NCBI GenBank assembly: GCA_001896555.1
Contig: MPOS01000029.1
Location: forward strand, 1 to 64,000
Direction of reading: 5' to 3'
Length of the DNA: 64,000 bases
Origin: Candidatus Phosphitivorax anaerolimi
GTDB taxonomy: Bacteria > Desulfobacterota > Desulfomonilia > UBA1062
In this document: in pieces, positions 1-9,700 of the stretch
How the letters are laid out: each line of letters begins with the position of its first letter
Numbering within the stretch: the first letter of the stretch is position 1
The notes under the pieces: model-generated
What the model saw: the letters and a program-made list of their open reading frames with translations, nothing else
Database searches by the model: none
What the model was told of the DNA's origin: nothing
Position numbers and translations under genes: made by a program

Positions 1-87
1 ATCATCATCGGCTCCACCGCCCTGGCCGCCATCATCTTCCGCTTCACCGCCAGAAAGGCCGCTCAAACCTCCCCCGCCAAAGACTGA
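1..87 (+). CDS. C-terminal end of a membrane protein (partial)
   Basis: The window opens inside a reading frame that runs 28 codons to a TGA at 85-87. The visible residues form a hydrophobic stretch (IIIGSTALAAIIF) followed by a short basic tail, as at the end of a protein whose last segment spans the membrane. The start lies outside the window and too little remains to name a family. The next 216 bases to the following gene hold no convincing gene. Confidence 0.5.
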   Translation: MIIGSTALAAIIFRFTARKAAQTSPAKD

Positions 88-303
88 CGGCCGCCCGGCC
101 CGGTCCCGGACCGCATCCTCGCCCTCTTAAAAGACCGGTTTTCCGGCGCATACAGGCTTAAAATACCACCCCTTGTTCATCCCTCCCGGTTTATCGGGCT
201 GACCATCCGCAACCACTGTACCGATCTCGAACCCCTGCCGCAAATAGCGGGGCAATTAACAGGAATCAACCCGAAGTGATTGAAGGAGTGGCACTCCCGC
301 ACA

Positions 304-1650
304 TCAATCCCGGTCGTCAGACCCAGCAGTGATCTCGACCCACTGGTGCTCGATCACGGCGAGTCGATTGATCTGATTGGTCCCTTCATAGATCTGGGTG
401 AGCCGGGAATCCCTCCAGAGCCTCTCTGCTCCGCTGCTTTCCAGATAACCATGATCGCCCATGATCTCCAGGGCCTTGGTGCACACCTCGAATGAGATGT
501 CCGAGGCCGCCACCTTTGCCGCCGCCGATGCCGACTGGTAGCACCGGAACTGGCTGCAACTGTGCCAGATCAAGGCCCGTGCCGACCAGAGCTTGACGAT
601 CATGTCGGCGAGCTCGATCTGGATATCCTGGTAATCGATGAGCCGCTTGCCGCCGAGCATGGTATTCCGGCAGAACTTAAGTGCGCTCTCGAAGGCGCCC
701 CGGGCGTGGCCGAGCGCCATGGCCCCCACCACGGGCCGGGAATAGTTGAGGACGTTGCGGTTGTTGGCCCATCCGCTCCTCAAGCGGCCCACAACGTTTC
801 TATTCGGCACCCGCACGTCATCGAGGATCAACTCTGACGCATCGGAAGCCCGCTGCCCCAGCTTATGCTCCTGCCTGCCGATTGAGTAGCCCTCCATCCC
901 CTTTTCGATGAGGAAGCAGGTCCATGATTCCAGGCCCTCGCCCTCAAGTTTCGCAAACAGAGTCACCTTGTCTGCAAGGGCGCCGTTCGATATGAAGCAC
1001 TTCCGGCCGTTGATCACGAAACCCCCGTCAACCTGCCGGGCGGTCGTCACCAGCCGGGCCTTGGCGCCTCCTTCAGTCTCTTCCACGTCAGAGCCTGCCC
1101 CCGGCTCGGTGATGGCAAAGGCCATGATCTCGGGCTTCCCTTTCAGCGTCCTCGCATACAGCGGGAGCAGGTGTCGCAGGATCGTAGGCGTATGCCCGCT
1201 CAGGATCAGGGGCGCACATCCCAGGTGGTGGGCCATGAGCAGCAGGGCGATACCCCCGGATTCAACCGCAAATTCCTCCGCTACCACAGCCACCTGAAAG
1301 GAGGCTGACTTGAGGAAATAGCTGCCCGGGAAGGCGGTCCCCAAAGGCAGGGCGAGCAGGAGGGTCTGAAATCCCTTGCGGGCCGCCTGCGAGATAATGG
1401 GCCTCGGGTCGTACTCGCGGGGCCGGGAATCGGCTCGTGCGGCGTCCGGTCTGATGTATCTGCGGGCAAAGTCCTTGGCCCGCCTTCTCCAGATCCGGGC
1501 GCCTGCAGGCAGCAGCCGGGTGTCGTGCTCCCAGATGGTCATCTCCCGGTTGTCCATGAGCAGCTTCCCGAAGAAATCGAGATGTTTCGATGCATTCACC
1601 GGGCGAAGGGCATCCACTCTTGCCTGAAAATCGAGATTTTCCCGCCTCAT
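304..1650 (-). CDS. acyl-CoA dehydrogenase, catalytic-type subunit (448 aa)
   Basis: FAD-dependent acyl-CoA dehydrogenase, oxidising an acyl-CoA to a 2-enoyl-CoA and passing electrons to an electron-transfer flavoprotein. The FAD/substrate motif TEPGAGSD lies at residues 181-188 and the C-terminal YEGTNQI motif puts the catalytic base at Glu422. At 448 aa it is longer than the usual 380-390 because of an N-terminal extension of about 50 residues. Its ATG overlaps the stop of the upstream acyl-CoA dehydrogenase (TGATG at 1652-1648), so the two are translationally coupled. The neighbour lacks the catalytic Glu, so this is likely the active half of a heteromeric enzyme (inference). The substrate cannot be read from sequence. 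Confidence 0.9.
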   Translation of the reverse strand: MRRENLDFQARVDALRPVNASKHLDFFGKLLMDNREMTIWEHDTRLLPAGARIWRRRAKDFARRYIRPDAARADSRPREYDPRPIISQAARKGFQTLLLALPLGTAFPGSYFLKSASFQVAVVAEEFAVESGGIALLLMAHHLGCAPLILSGHTPTILRHLLPLYARTLKGKPEIMAFAITEPGAGSDVEETEGGAKARLVTTARQVDGGFVINGRKCFISNGALADKVTLFAKLEGEGLESWTCFLIEKGMEGYSIGRQEHKLGQRASDASELILDDVRVPNRNVVGRLRSGWANNRNVLNYSRPVVGAMALGHARGAFESALKFCRNTMLGGKRLIDYQDIQIELADMIVKLWSARALIWHSCSQFRCYQSASAAAKVAASDISFEVCTKALEIMGDHGYLESSGAERLWRDSRLTQIYEGTNQINRLAVIEHQWVEITAGSDDRD

Positions 1651-2837
1651 CAGATCTCCCCCCTTGCCGCATCGGAGATAAAGGCCTCAAGATAGTTCCG
1701 CGAGCCTGCCGCTGACTTGAGCACGATTGCATCGCGCAGCCTCTTTTCCATACAGTAGTCTTCCATATAGCCATAGCCTCCGAATACCTGCAGGGCATCG
1801 GTGACCGCGGAGAAAGCCCAGTCTGTCGTCATGAGCTTGGCAATGGCGCACCGGCGCAGAAAATCGGTGTTCCCACCGGCAAAACTACATGTCTGAACGA
1901 GAAGCGCGAAGGCGGCCTCGACCCTGGCCTCAGAGAGTGCCAGGAGCTTCCTGACCGCCGGATGCTCCTCTATCATGGCGCCTCCCTGGTAGCGGGTAGC
2001 CGCATACTCGCGCGCAGCCTTCAGGGCACCCGATGCGTTCCCTGCAGCCATGGCCGAGATGCCGAGCCAGTGGAGACAGAGTGCCTGTCCCATCAGGGGA
2101 AAGTCGTCAGCCGGCAAGAAGCGGCACTCTGAAGAAACCTCCACATCCTTCAAGATAAGATGACTGAGCCTGCAGGCCCGAATGCCGGTCCTCCCGCCGA
2201 TGTCCTGAAGCTTCAACCCTGTTGCATCTGCAGGTACCAGAAGGCATCCCGTATCCTCTTTCCCGCTGCGGCCTTCGATCCTGCAGAAAACCAGGAAGGC
2301 GTCCGCCTTTTCCATACTGTAGACAAATGACTTGGTCCCGGTGATCGCCCATCCCTTCTCTGTAGGAAGGGCACGGGTGCCGATGCCATCATCAGATCCA
2401 CGGCCCTGCCCGAGGACGGCCCGGAAACCCGGGAGCGTATGCCCTTCCTGCAGCGCGGTCGCCACCCGGACCGGAGGCTCAGGAAAGCTGCCTTTTGAAG
2501 AGGTGATGATGCGCGAGGCAAGCCCCTGCACATGGAGATTCATGGCGATTCCCGGGCACGCCTCGGCCACGACCGACAGGAGTATAGCCGAGAGCCTCAC
2601 CCCTTCGGGATTGTCAGCAGAGGTGCCCCAGATGCCGTATTCAAAGCCCGGCATCCCTGAATGAGGGGATGCCGCGAGCCCAACCTCGAAGGCTGTATCC
2701 AGGATTGAGGGCACCATGCCGAGGTCGCCGTCAGGGGCGTTGTCCCCGAACAAGGGCTGAACGCTCTTGCGCACAAACGACCGGGTGAGCTCCACAAACT
2801 CCCGCTCCCCTTCCCGGGCATACAGAGAAAGATCCAT
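1650..2837 (-). CDS. acyl-CoA dehydrogenase-like subunit lacking the usual catalytic Glu (395 aa)
   Basis: Full-length acyl-CoA dehydrogenase fold (alpha N-terminus, beta middle domain with WAITGTKSFV, helical C-terminus with FGGYGYMEDY). Where active homologues have YEG(T/S) with the catalytic glutamate, this protein has AIVLKSAAGS, with Val372 at the Glu position. The FAD-loop motif TEPxxGSD is reduced to GQGRGSD at 143-149. It is therefore probably a structural or FAD/substrate-shaping partner of the coupled downstream dehydrogenase. Heteromeric acyl-CoA dehydrogenases with one such subunit are known in steroid degradation. GGGGAGG lies a few bases before the ATG. It is divergent from the decarboxylase-like gene at 3038. 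Confidence 0.88.
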   Translation of the reverse strand: MDLSLYAREGEREFVELTRSFVRKSVQPLFGDNAPDGDLGMVPSILDTAFEVGLAASPHSGMPGFEYGIWGTSADNPEGVRLSAILLSVVAEACPGIAMNLHVQGLASRIITSSKGSFPEPPVRVATALQEGHTLPGFRAVLGQGRGSDDGIGTRALPTEKGWAITGTKSFVYSMEKADAFLVFCRIEGRSGKEDTGCLLVPADATGLKLQDIGGRTGIRACRLSHLILKDVEVSSECRFLPADDFPLMGQALCLHWLGISAMAAGNASGALKAAREYAATRYQGGAMIEEHPAVRKLLALSEARVEAAFALLVQTCSFAGGNTDFLRRCAIAKLMTTDWAFSAVTDALQVFGGYGYMEDYCMEKRLRDAIVLKSAAGSRNYLEAFISDAARGEI

Positions 2838-2969
2838 GGAAACCTCCCCGTTTCATATCCACAAACACAGGCGCCGGGAACAGCCATCGCCCACCCCCCG
2901 GAAAAACCGCTCTGCAGAGCGGGCCCGGTCTCTTTTTTAAGACAGGGGCGTGAGGTGTTCCATGCGTCC

Positions 2970-2998
2970 TTGTAAACATGAAATGTTACATTTATAAT
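2970..2998 (+). promoter_or_regulatory. sigma-70-like promoter with palindromic operator candidate
   Basis: A -35 box TTGTAA (2970-2975), a 17-base spacer and a perfect -10 box TATAAT (2993-2998) precede the gene at 3038, predicting a start near 3005 and a leader of about 33 bases. The spacer contains the palindrome AAATGT-T-ACATTT (2981-2993), placed where a repressor would block RNA polymerase. The boxes are seen directly; the regulator is unknown. Confidence 0.6.
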
Positions 2999-3037
2999 AC
3001 TATCATACAATCATGCATTATCAAAGAGGAGGGTTCG

Positions 3038-3943
3038 ATGGCGGATGCACAAAAGGACGATTTCTTTGCCGGTGTAGAACAGGTCGATGTGTGGGCTGCC
3101 GGGCAGAAGGTCAAGCTCCCCATTTTCTATCGCGACGCCAGGGCTTTTCTGGCCGTATTCCCGGCCAATCTCCTTGCCGTGAAAAAGCTGCTTCCCGATC
3201 CCCGGTTCACACCCGCGCAGATCTTCCCGGGTGTGGGGGCCGTGGGCCTGGCATGTTTCGAGTACCATGACACCGATATAGGCCCCTACAACGAATTCGC
3301 CTTCACGGTTGTGCTCAACAATCCCCACATTATGCCTCTGCCGGGTTATAACCTCATGCGCCAGCTCATCCAGTTCAACTTCTATCCCTATATCTTTCAC
3401 CTCCCCGTGACCACCGAGGCGGCCCTGAGGTGGGGGATCGATTTTTCGGGCTTCCCGAAGTTCCTGGCTTCGATCGATTTCACGGATTCCGGCGACTGGC
3501 TGAGCTGCGAGCTCAAGGAGGGCGAGAGGCTGATCTGCCGCCTCAGGGGCCGGAAGATTTCCACCCCCATGAACAAGGTGATGAAATTCCTCATCCGGCT
3601 CTACCAGTTCAGACAGCCCCAGTTCACGGAGTTCAAGATGAATGCCCGAAGTCTCGGGATATCCTTGAACCCGAAGGACGTGGAGCTCGAGATCGGAGGC
3701 GTGCATCCCATTGCCCGTGAGCTCTCGCACCTCCTGCTTATGCGGAGACCTGTGACTTACTTCCTCCTGCCGAGTGTCCAGTTCATCCTCTACGGCCCCG
3801 AGAACCTCTCTTTGCCGCTCATCAACTACCTCTTCCAGCAGGGGATGCGCATCCCCCTGGACCACCTGAGGGAAAAACCGGAGAAAGAGGAGAAAAAGCG
3901 GGAAAAAGAAAAGAAGGCGTCAAAGGAAAAAGGGCGCTCATGA
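3038..3943 (+). CDS. acetoacetate decarboxylase family protein (301 aa)
   Basis: Similar to the acetoacetate decarboxylase fold. The GFPKFLA motif puts a candidate Schiff-base lysine at Lys141, equivalent to Lys115 of the clostridial enzyme. The adjacent second lysine (Lys116 there), which lowers the pKa of the active lysine, is Phe142 here, so activity on acetoacetate is doubtful and a related aldolase/dehydratase-type or binding role is possible. The last 25 residues are almost all Lys/Glu/Arg. The ATG at 3038 is chosen because AGAGGAGGG (3025-3033) sits just before it; an in-frame ATG at 2978 falls upstream of the predicted transcription start. Divergent from the paired acyl-CoA dehydrogenases. 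Confidence 0.75.
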   Translation: MADAQKDDFFAGVEQVDVWAAGQKVKLPIFYRDARAFLAVFPANLLAVKKLLPDPRFTPAQIFPGVGAVGLACFEYHDTDIGPYNEFAFTVVLNNPHIMPLPGYNLMRQLIQFNFYPYIFHLPVTTEAALRWGIDFSGFPKFLASIDFTDSGDWLSCELKEGERLICRLRGRKISTPMNKVMKFLIRLYQFRQPQFTEFKMNARSLGISLNPKDVELEIGGVHPIARELSHLLLMRRPVTYFLLPSVQFILYGPENLSLPLINYLFQQGMRIPLDHLREKPEKEEKKREKEKKASKEKGRS

Positions 3944-4090
3944 TAGCAGCGGTCGCCGGGAGAAACAGGTCCCGGAGCCATCGGGAGAGAAAAGACCGCC
4001 TTTATATGCCGTGGAACCTGAAGAAGGGCCACAGCACTCCAGCAATAAACATATGAGGTCCCGGTGTCCAAGGAGGGCAGGCGTCTCGCC

Positions 4091-5629
4091 TCACAGGACC
4101 ATCTCGATCAGCCGGGGGCCTTGTTCGTCCAGGGCACGGGAGAATTCCCTTGCCAGGTCCTCTGCGGTTCTCACCGACACCGAGGGCACCCCCATGCTCT
4201 CACCCGCCCTCACCCAGTCCACCCCGGACAGGTCCGTGAGCCTTGAAGCCGCGGGGCCGGGCTGGAACACCCCCAGCCTCCCGAGCTCGAGCTTGAGAAT
4301 GTCGTAGCTGCGGTTGGAGCAGATGAGTGTGATCACGTTCAACCGCTCACGCGCCTGGGTCCACAGGGCCTGCAGGGTATACAGGGCGGCTCCGTCCGCC
4401 TGGAAGTTGATCACCTGCCTGCCCGGACAGGCAATGGCGGCGCCGGCCGCGCATGGCGGACCCTGTCCGAGCGACCCTCCGGTCAGCGTGAGAAGGGTGA
4501 ACGGCCGTGAGCCGGCTGTCAGGGGATGATACATCAGGCTGTTCGTGATCGCCTCTTCCACCACAATGCACCCTTCAGGCTGGAGCGCGGCCAGGATAGC
4601 GCAGATCTTCTCGCCGCTGAGCGGACCTGTGGGCAGATCCATGCGCGCCGGCCGGGCCAGGCAGTCTTCAGGGGCAGCAGGCGGCGCCTTGAGCTCTTCT
4701 GCCAGGGCTTCCAGAGCCTCACCCGCGTCCCGGCCCTCTTCCGTGAGCATGATGGTCTGACTGTCTTTGCCCACCAGCTCGGCAGGAACGTTCGGATAGC
4801 CGAAAAAGGAAACCGGCCTCTGCGCGCCCGCAAAGACCAGCAGGTCGTACCGGGAGAGCTGGTCAATAGCCATCTCCGATAGATAGTGAATCCTGGGCAC
4901 ATCGGGCAACCCTGCTCCCCGCTCCATACGGGCCGGGAAGGCCTCGGCCAGCAGGTCGCACCCGGCGGCAGCCCTGATCCTGGCCGCTGTCAGGAGCCCC
5001 TCGCGCCGTAAGGTTCTGCTCCCAAGCACAAGCACGGGCCGCTCCGCCTTCTTGAGCCCCGCAGCCGCCCTTTCGATCATCCCGGCATCTACGGATGCGC
5101 ACTCAGGAGTACCGGCGTCGGTACGGTATTCAGGCACCTCTTCAAGCTGGAGATCGTAGGGGAGGATCAGGGTGGATATCTGACCCTGCCCGGCCTTATA
5201 GACGGCCTCCGTCGCGTCCTTGAGGATGTCCGCCGTGCGGGCCGTGGTCCTCTGCCAGCCCGAGAAGGTTCCCGCAAGGGCCTCGATGTCCATGGCCAGC
5301 GGGGGATCATATTTCCGGTGCCAGGTGGCATGCTCGCCCACCACTACAAGCATGGGCGTCCGTGCTCTGCGGGCGTTGTGAAGGTTGGCGATCCCGTTTG
5401 CCAGCCCCGGTCCCAGGTGCAGGAGCACCATGGCGGGCCTCCCGGTCATGCGACCGTACCCGTCGGCAGCACCCGTGCATACCCCTTCGAACACGCACAA
5501 GACCGGCCTGATACCCCCGATTGCGTCCATGGCCTCCACCAGGGGCATCTCGGTGGTGCCGGGGTTGGCGAAGCACACATCCACGCCAAGCTGCGCAAAG
5601 GTCTTGACCAGGGTATGGGCTCCCTTCAT
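4091..5629 (-). CDS. ThDP-dependent enzyme, benzoylformate decarboxylase/acetolactate synthase-like (512 aa)
   Basis: Three-domain thiamine-diphosphate enzyme that would act on a 2-oxo acid by decarboxylation or carboligation. The N-terminal Pyr domain carries the cofactor-activating Glu48 (FEGVCTGAADGYGR), followed by a central domain and a C-terminal PP domain. The Mg-ThDP motif GDG-(about 26)-NN is present in altered form: ADG at 411-413 and the terminal Asn at 439 preceded by Ser. The local pattern ALYTLQALWT recalls benzoylformate decarboxylases more than IlvB, and no regulatory subunit is near. Its ATG overlaps the stop of the D-2-hydroxyacid dehydrogenase by four bases, so both are coupled in one operon with the activase. 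Confidence 0.82.
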   Translation of the reverse strand: MKGAHTLVKTFAQLGVDVCFANPGTTEMPLVEAMDAIGGIRPVLCVFEGVCTGAADGYGRMTGRPAMVLLHLGPGLANGIANLHNARRARTPMLVVVGEHATWHRKYDPPLAMDIEALAGTFSGWQRTTARTADILKDATEAVYKAGQGQISTLILPYDLQLEEVPEYRTDAGTPECASVDAGMIERAAAGLKKAERPVLVLGSRTLRREGLLTAARIRAAAGCDLLAEAFPARMERGAGLPDVPRIHYLSEMAIDQLSRYDLLVFAGAQRPVSFFGYPNVPAELVGKDSQTIMLTEEGRDAGEALEALAEELKAPPAAPEDCLARPARMDLPTGPLSGEKICAILAALQPEGCIVVEEAITNSLMYHPLTAGSRPFTLLTLTGGSLGQGPPCAAGAAIACPGRQVINFQADGAALYTLQALWTQARERLNVITLICSNRSYDILKLELGRLGVFQPGPAASRLTDLSGVDWVRAGESMGVPSVSVRTAEDLAREFSRALDEQGPRLIEMVL

Positions 5630-6642
5630 TCCGTGCCCCTTTCCGCCTCAGAAGCGGCATACGTGTCATTGACCACATACAGCGGTTCCAGGCCCTTGAG
5701 CACCCGGGCGATATTAGCGGCGGCCATGGTGATGATCCTGCCCGCCGCCTCGGTGGACACCCCGGCCACGTGGGGCGAGAGCAGGAGATTGTTCCCGGCC
5801 GCTTTCAGCAGAGGGTTCTCCGCGGGGAGCGGCTCGCGGGAGAACACATCCACTGCGGCCCCGGCGATCCGTCCCTCCTTGAGGGCTCGGGCCAGGGCGT
5901 CTTCATCCACGAGCTCTCCGCGGGCTACATTGATGAGATATGCACTCGGCTTCATGAGTATGAGCTCCTCGTCTCCGATCATGTACCGGGTGGCTTCGGT
6001 CAGGGGTGCATGGAGGCTCACGATATCGGACTGGCTCATAAGGTCGTGGAACGGGGAATAGACCGCTCCGAACTCAGCCTCTTCCTCAGCGGAAAGCCTG
6101 ACGATATCGAAATAGAGCACCCGGGCAGGCGCAAATGGCCTCAGCCGCAGGCTCACGGCCCGTCCGATCCGGCCGAAGCCGACAAGGCCCCAGATCTTTC
6201 CGGCGAGCTCGGATGGATTGAGCGAGAGCTGCTCCCACCTGCCCTCCCGCATGCCCTGATTGGCTGCGGACAGCTTTCTCAGCAGGCTCAGGCCGCAGGC
6301 CAGGGTGTGCTCGGCAACGCTTGCGGTGTTGGCGCCCGGCGTGTTGGCGACAGGGATGCGGCGCCTGGTGCATGCATCGACGTCGATGTGCTGATAGCCC
6401 ACACTCGGCTGCTGGATGAGCTTGAGCACGAGCGCCTTTTCGAGGAGATCGGATGATATCGGGCACTGGAATGTGTAGTCACCCATGACCGCGTGGGCGC
6501 GTGAGAATGCCTCCGAGAGCTCCTCGCGGCTCATCCCGCCTCCTGAGACCACCTCGAAGTCCGGCAGATCCGGTGTCTGCATGATCAGTGCCTTGACCAG
6601 ATCCGCCGGAAGCGGTGCCAGAGACAGCACTACAGGTTTCAT
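5626..6642 (-). CDS. D-2-hydroxyacid dehydrogenase, NAD-dependent (338 aa)
   Basis: NAD-dependent oxidoreductase interconverting 2-oxo acids and (R)-2-hydroxy acids. The Rossmann motif GFGRIG lies at about 155-160 and the catalytic triad is complete: Arg241 (NVARGE), Glu270 (SREP) and His291 (SPHVAG). The ATG at 6642 is preferred over an in-frame GTG at 6651 because GGAGG ends eight bases before it. It lies 75 bases downstream of the activase gene and overlaps the ThDP enzyme gene. Together they suggest a route in which a 2-oxo acid is reduced for later CoA activation and dehydration (inference). A phosphoglycerate-type role is less likely, as serA is at 55491. Confidence 0.88.
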   Translation of the reverse strand: MKPVVLSLAPLPADLVKALIMQTPDLPDFEVVSGGGMSREELSEAFSRAHAVMGDYTFQCPISSDLLEKALVLKLIQQPSVGYQHIDVDACTRRRIPVANTPGANTASVAEHTLACGLSLLRKLSAANQGMREGRWEQLSLNPSELAGKIWGLVGFGRIGRAVSLRLRPFAPARVLYFDIVRLSAEEEAEFGAVYSPFHDLMSQSDIVSLHAPLTEATRYMIGDEELILMKPSAYLINVARGELVDEDALARALKEGRIAGAAVDVFSREPLPAENPLLKAAGNNLLLSPHVAGVSTEAAGRIITMAAANIARVLKGLEPLYVVNDTYAASEAERGTE

Positions 6643-6717
6643 ACGATCCACCTCCTCCCTTTATAAAATAAAAATACCGTCAATGGCTGGGAAAAACCAG
6701 TGTCTTTCCCTCCCGGA

Positions 6718-9700
6718 TCAAGAAGACCGTTTCAAAACATCTCCCGCCCTGCTGATGGCGTCCTGCACGGAATCCGCCTGTCCCGATCTTCGGGCAAAGG
6801 CCAGGTAGGGTACGATGACGCTGTTCTTGTCACCGAAGGTGCCGTCGTAGGTCACGTTGACCACCGGCACCCCGGTGAGCCGCTCGATCCTGCCCGCCAT
6901 TGCCTCGGTCACCAGCGCGGGGCAGCAGAATGCGGGGTTGACATGGATGAAGAGCGCCACATCCGGGTAGTATTTCCGGATGTAATAGGTCTTGAGGATG
7001 TTGTCCATGGTCTCCCCGCTGTGCTCGCTTCTTAAGCGGTATGGCGCCAGGATGTCCGCGACGGGATCGTTGAACTCGTGGTCGGGCTCGCGGAGCACCT
7101 GCTGGAAATGACGGTAATACTTCTTTTCCAGCGCGGTCAGCGCCGAGAGCACGGCCCGGCAGGAAAAGCTCCGTACGTATTTGCCCTCGTTGAACCATTT
7201 TTTGAAATAGGGGCGGGACACCATCTTGGCATAGCTGCTGTAGGGGGTGGTGATCACCTCGCCCCCGCACGCCTCGACAAACGAGATGAGGCCCTGGTTC
7301 ATGGCGTCGTTGTCACGCACGTACAGGTCCCCGAATATGGCCACCCGGGGCCGGGGCTCGGATTTGAGCGGTATGGCCCTAAGGCGGTCGACCACGGCCT
7401 TGAGGACGTCTTCGCGCGAGGAAAGGCCCTCGAATGCATCGACGAAGAGCTTGAGCGCGTCCTCGATCACCTCGTCCACACTGCCTGCATGGACCTCATA
7501 CGGCCGCAGCCTGCAGGCAACCCTCCTGAGCATGCCCCCGAACATGAAGGCGAAGTAGGCATTTATCACGGCCTTGAGCGAGATGTCCAGAAACGATATA
7601 TCGCCGCGGTAGACCTGTGCCCTGCTCATGGCCGGGCCGCTCTTGTTCAGGATATTCTTGATGTGGTGTGGGATGACCTTCAGATTGCAGGGGATTTCCC
7701 CGTTGCCCATCCACAGCATGCACCGGCCCGGGTCCAGATCGTTTTGGACGATGTAATCCATGAATTCCTGCGCCATGATGTTGATGGGAATGCACTGTCC
7801 GGTATTATGCCTGAGGCTCCTCTGCAGATCTGTGCCGGTCTGGTCCATGAGTCTGGCGTCGAGGCCTTCCCTTCGCAGCAAAGCGGCCAGAAGGCTGCAG
7901 GAGAAACGGTCCCAGTTTGGAATGATGATAGTCTTATCTTCGATTCTCTCCACCGGCGAGATAGACGAAAGTATGGTTGGGGGTGCCGAGTGCCTGCGTG
8001 AGAAATGATTCGTAAACGACCTCAAACCCGCCTCGATTCTGGTCTCGTAGCCCACGTTCGAATCGTGCTCGTCCAGCTGGAGGATCAGGTAGGGCTTGCC
8101 GCGTGAGTTCATGAGGTTCTTGAAGTACTCGGCGGCGAACGAGTCGGGCGAGCAGCGGAATGAGGTGACGAGCACCGGATACACGCCCTCCATCCCGGCC
8201 ACGATATCGGCTGTTCGCAGAATGTCGGCTGCGTGCTTCCAGGGCAGATCGTCCAGCAGCTCTTTCAGCGAAGCATCGGCTGTTTCCTGCACGGGGATCA
8301 TGTCTTGGAAATAGACCGGGACGCCGTGGGAGGCAAAGATGTCGATGATGCCCTTGTTCATGGATGGGTCGAGCACGGTATAGGGCCTGCCCAGCAGCAC
8401 CACCTGAATGCCTCGGGCCTTTGCCCTCTCGTGCGCGCACAGCTCGATCAGGGCCTTGCCGGTCTGCTCACGGAAGGCAAGGGCGCTATCATAGGCGTGC
8501 GATACCTCCCGGTAGGAGATTCTGCGGCCCAAGATTTTCTTGAGCATGGCAAAGAGCTCGAACTTGGTGCGAAGGCCGCTGTAGAGATAGCGGACCAGGG
8601 GAGAGAGGACCCTGTGCTCTTTCTCGCCCATCGCGGCCCCGGCAAGGCTCGGCGCATACTGGGTGTAGTAGCAGTACTGACGTCTGGCCGGGGTGTCTTG
8701 GTTGCGCTCCTCGAAGTAGAACGGGACAAAGACATAGTCACACTTGTCCAAGAGATATGCGATGTGGCCGTGCAGTGCAGTCAGGGGTGCGCAGAACTCG
8801 GCGCCCGCCAGATGCCTGCCCTCTTTCAGAGCACCCCGGAAACCCCGGCTCGTAACGGTCTTGATGGAGAGCAGATCGAAGAAGCACTGCCAGAACTCCA
8901 GGTCGTCGAACAGGTGGAGCGCAGCCGGGATGCCGATTGTAACACCCCGCCCGGGACGGCCCCGGCGAGAAGGATAGGCCTGGACCTTCTTGCGCTGCTT
9001 GAGCAGATCAAACCCGGAACGGTCCGGATCCACCCGCTTGCCGGTCTCGTAGTCCCTGCCGCACAGGAACCCGTAGGCGACGCTCCTGCCGTCGATATCC
9101 GCCACTGTGATCTTGCAGCTGTTCGTGCAGAGCGTGCATACCTCGGTGCGGACGGGGATCTGGCGCCGGTACAGGTCGAGCCCGGCAAAGGCGCTCTGTT
9201 CGACTCTCTTTTCGAGCATCATGAGGGCCACTCCCATGGCGCCCGTCAGGTGGCAGAACTTCGAGACGATGATCGGCCTGCCAAGTCTGTGCTCGAACGC
9301 CGCCACCAGGGCCTTGTTCTTCGCGGTGGCGCCCTGGAACAGGATGGTCCGGCCGATCATCCCCTCCACGGCGACCTTGGTCAGGTAGTTCTCGCACACC
9401 GAGTGCAGGGCCGAGGCCAGAACCTCGTCGGGCGAATACCCTTCCGAGAGGCAGTAGTTCATGTCCCGCTCCATGAACACCGTGCACCGGTCGCTTGCAC
9501 GAGGTGCCCTCACGCCCAGGGTACGCTCCGCATACTCGCTCAATGGGCAGTTCATCTTCCGGGCCTGCTCCTCGATGAAGCTGCCCGTGCCTGCCGCGCA
9601 GACCGTGTTCATGACCGAAAAGTTCACCTGCCCGTCTTTGAGGGTGGTGAACTTGGAGTCCTGCCCGCCGATCTCGATGATGGTGTCGGCATCGGGATTC

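Noticed and set aside
4091-5629. Calling the ThDP enzyme an ilvB acetolactate synthase
   Set aside because: No small regulatory subunit is adjacent, GDG is ADG, and local motifs resemble benzoylformate decarboxylase as much as IlvB.
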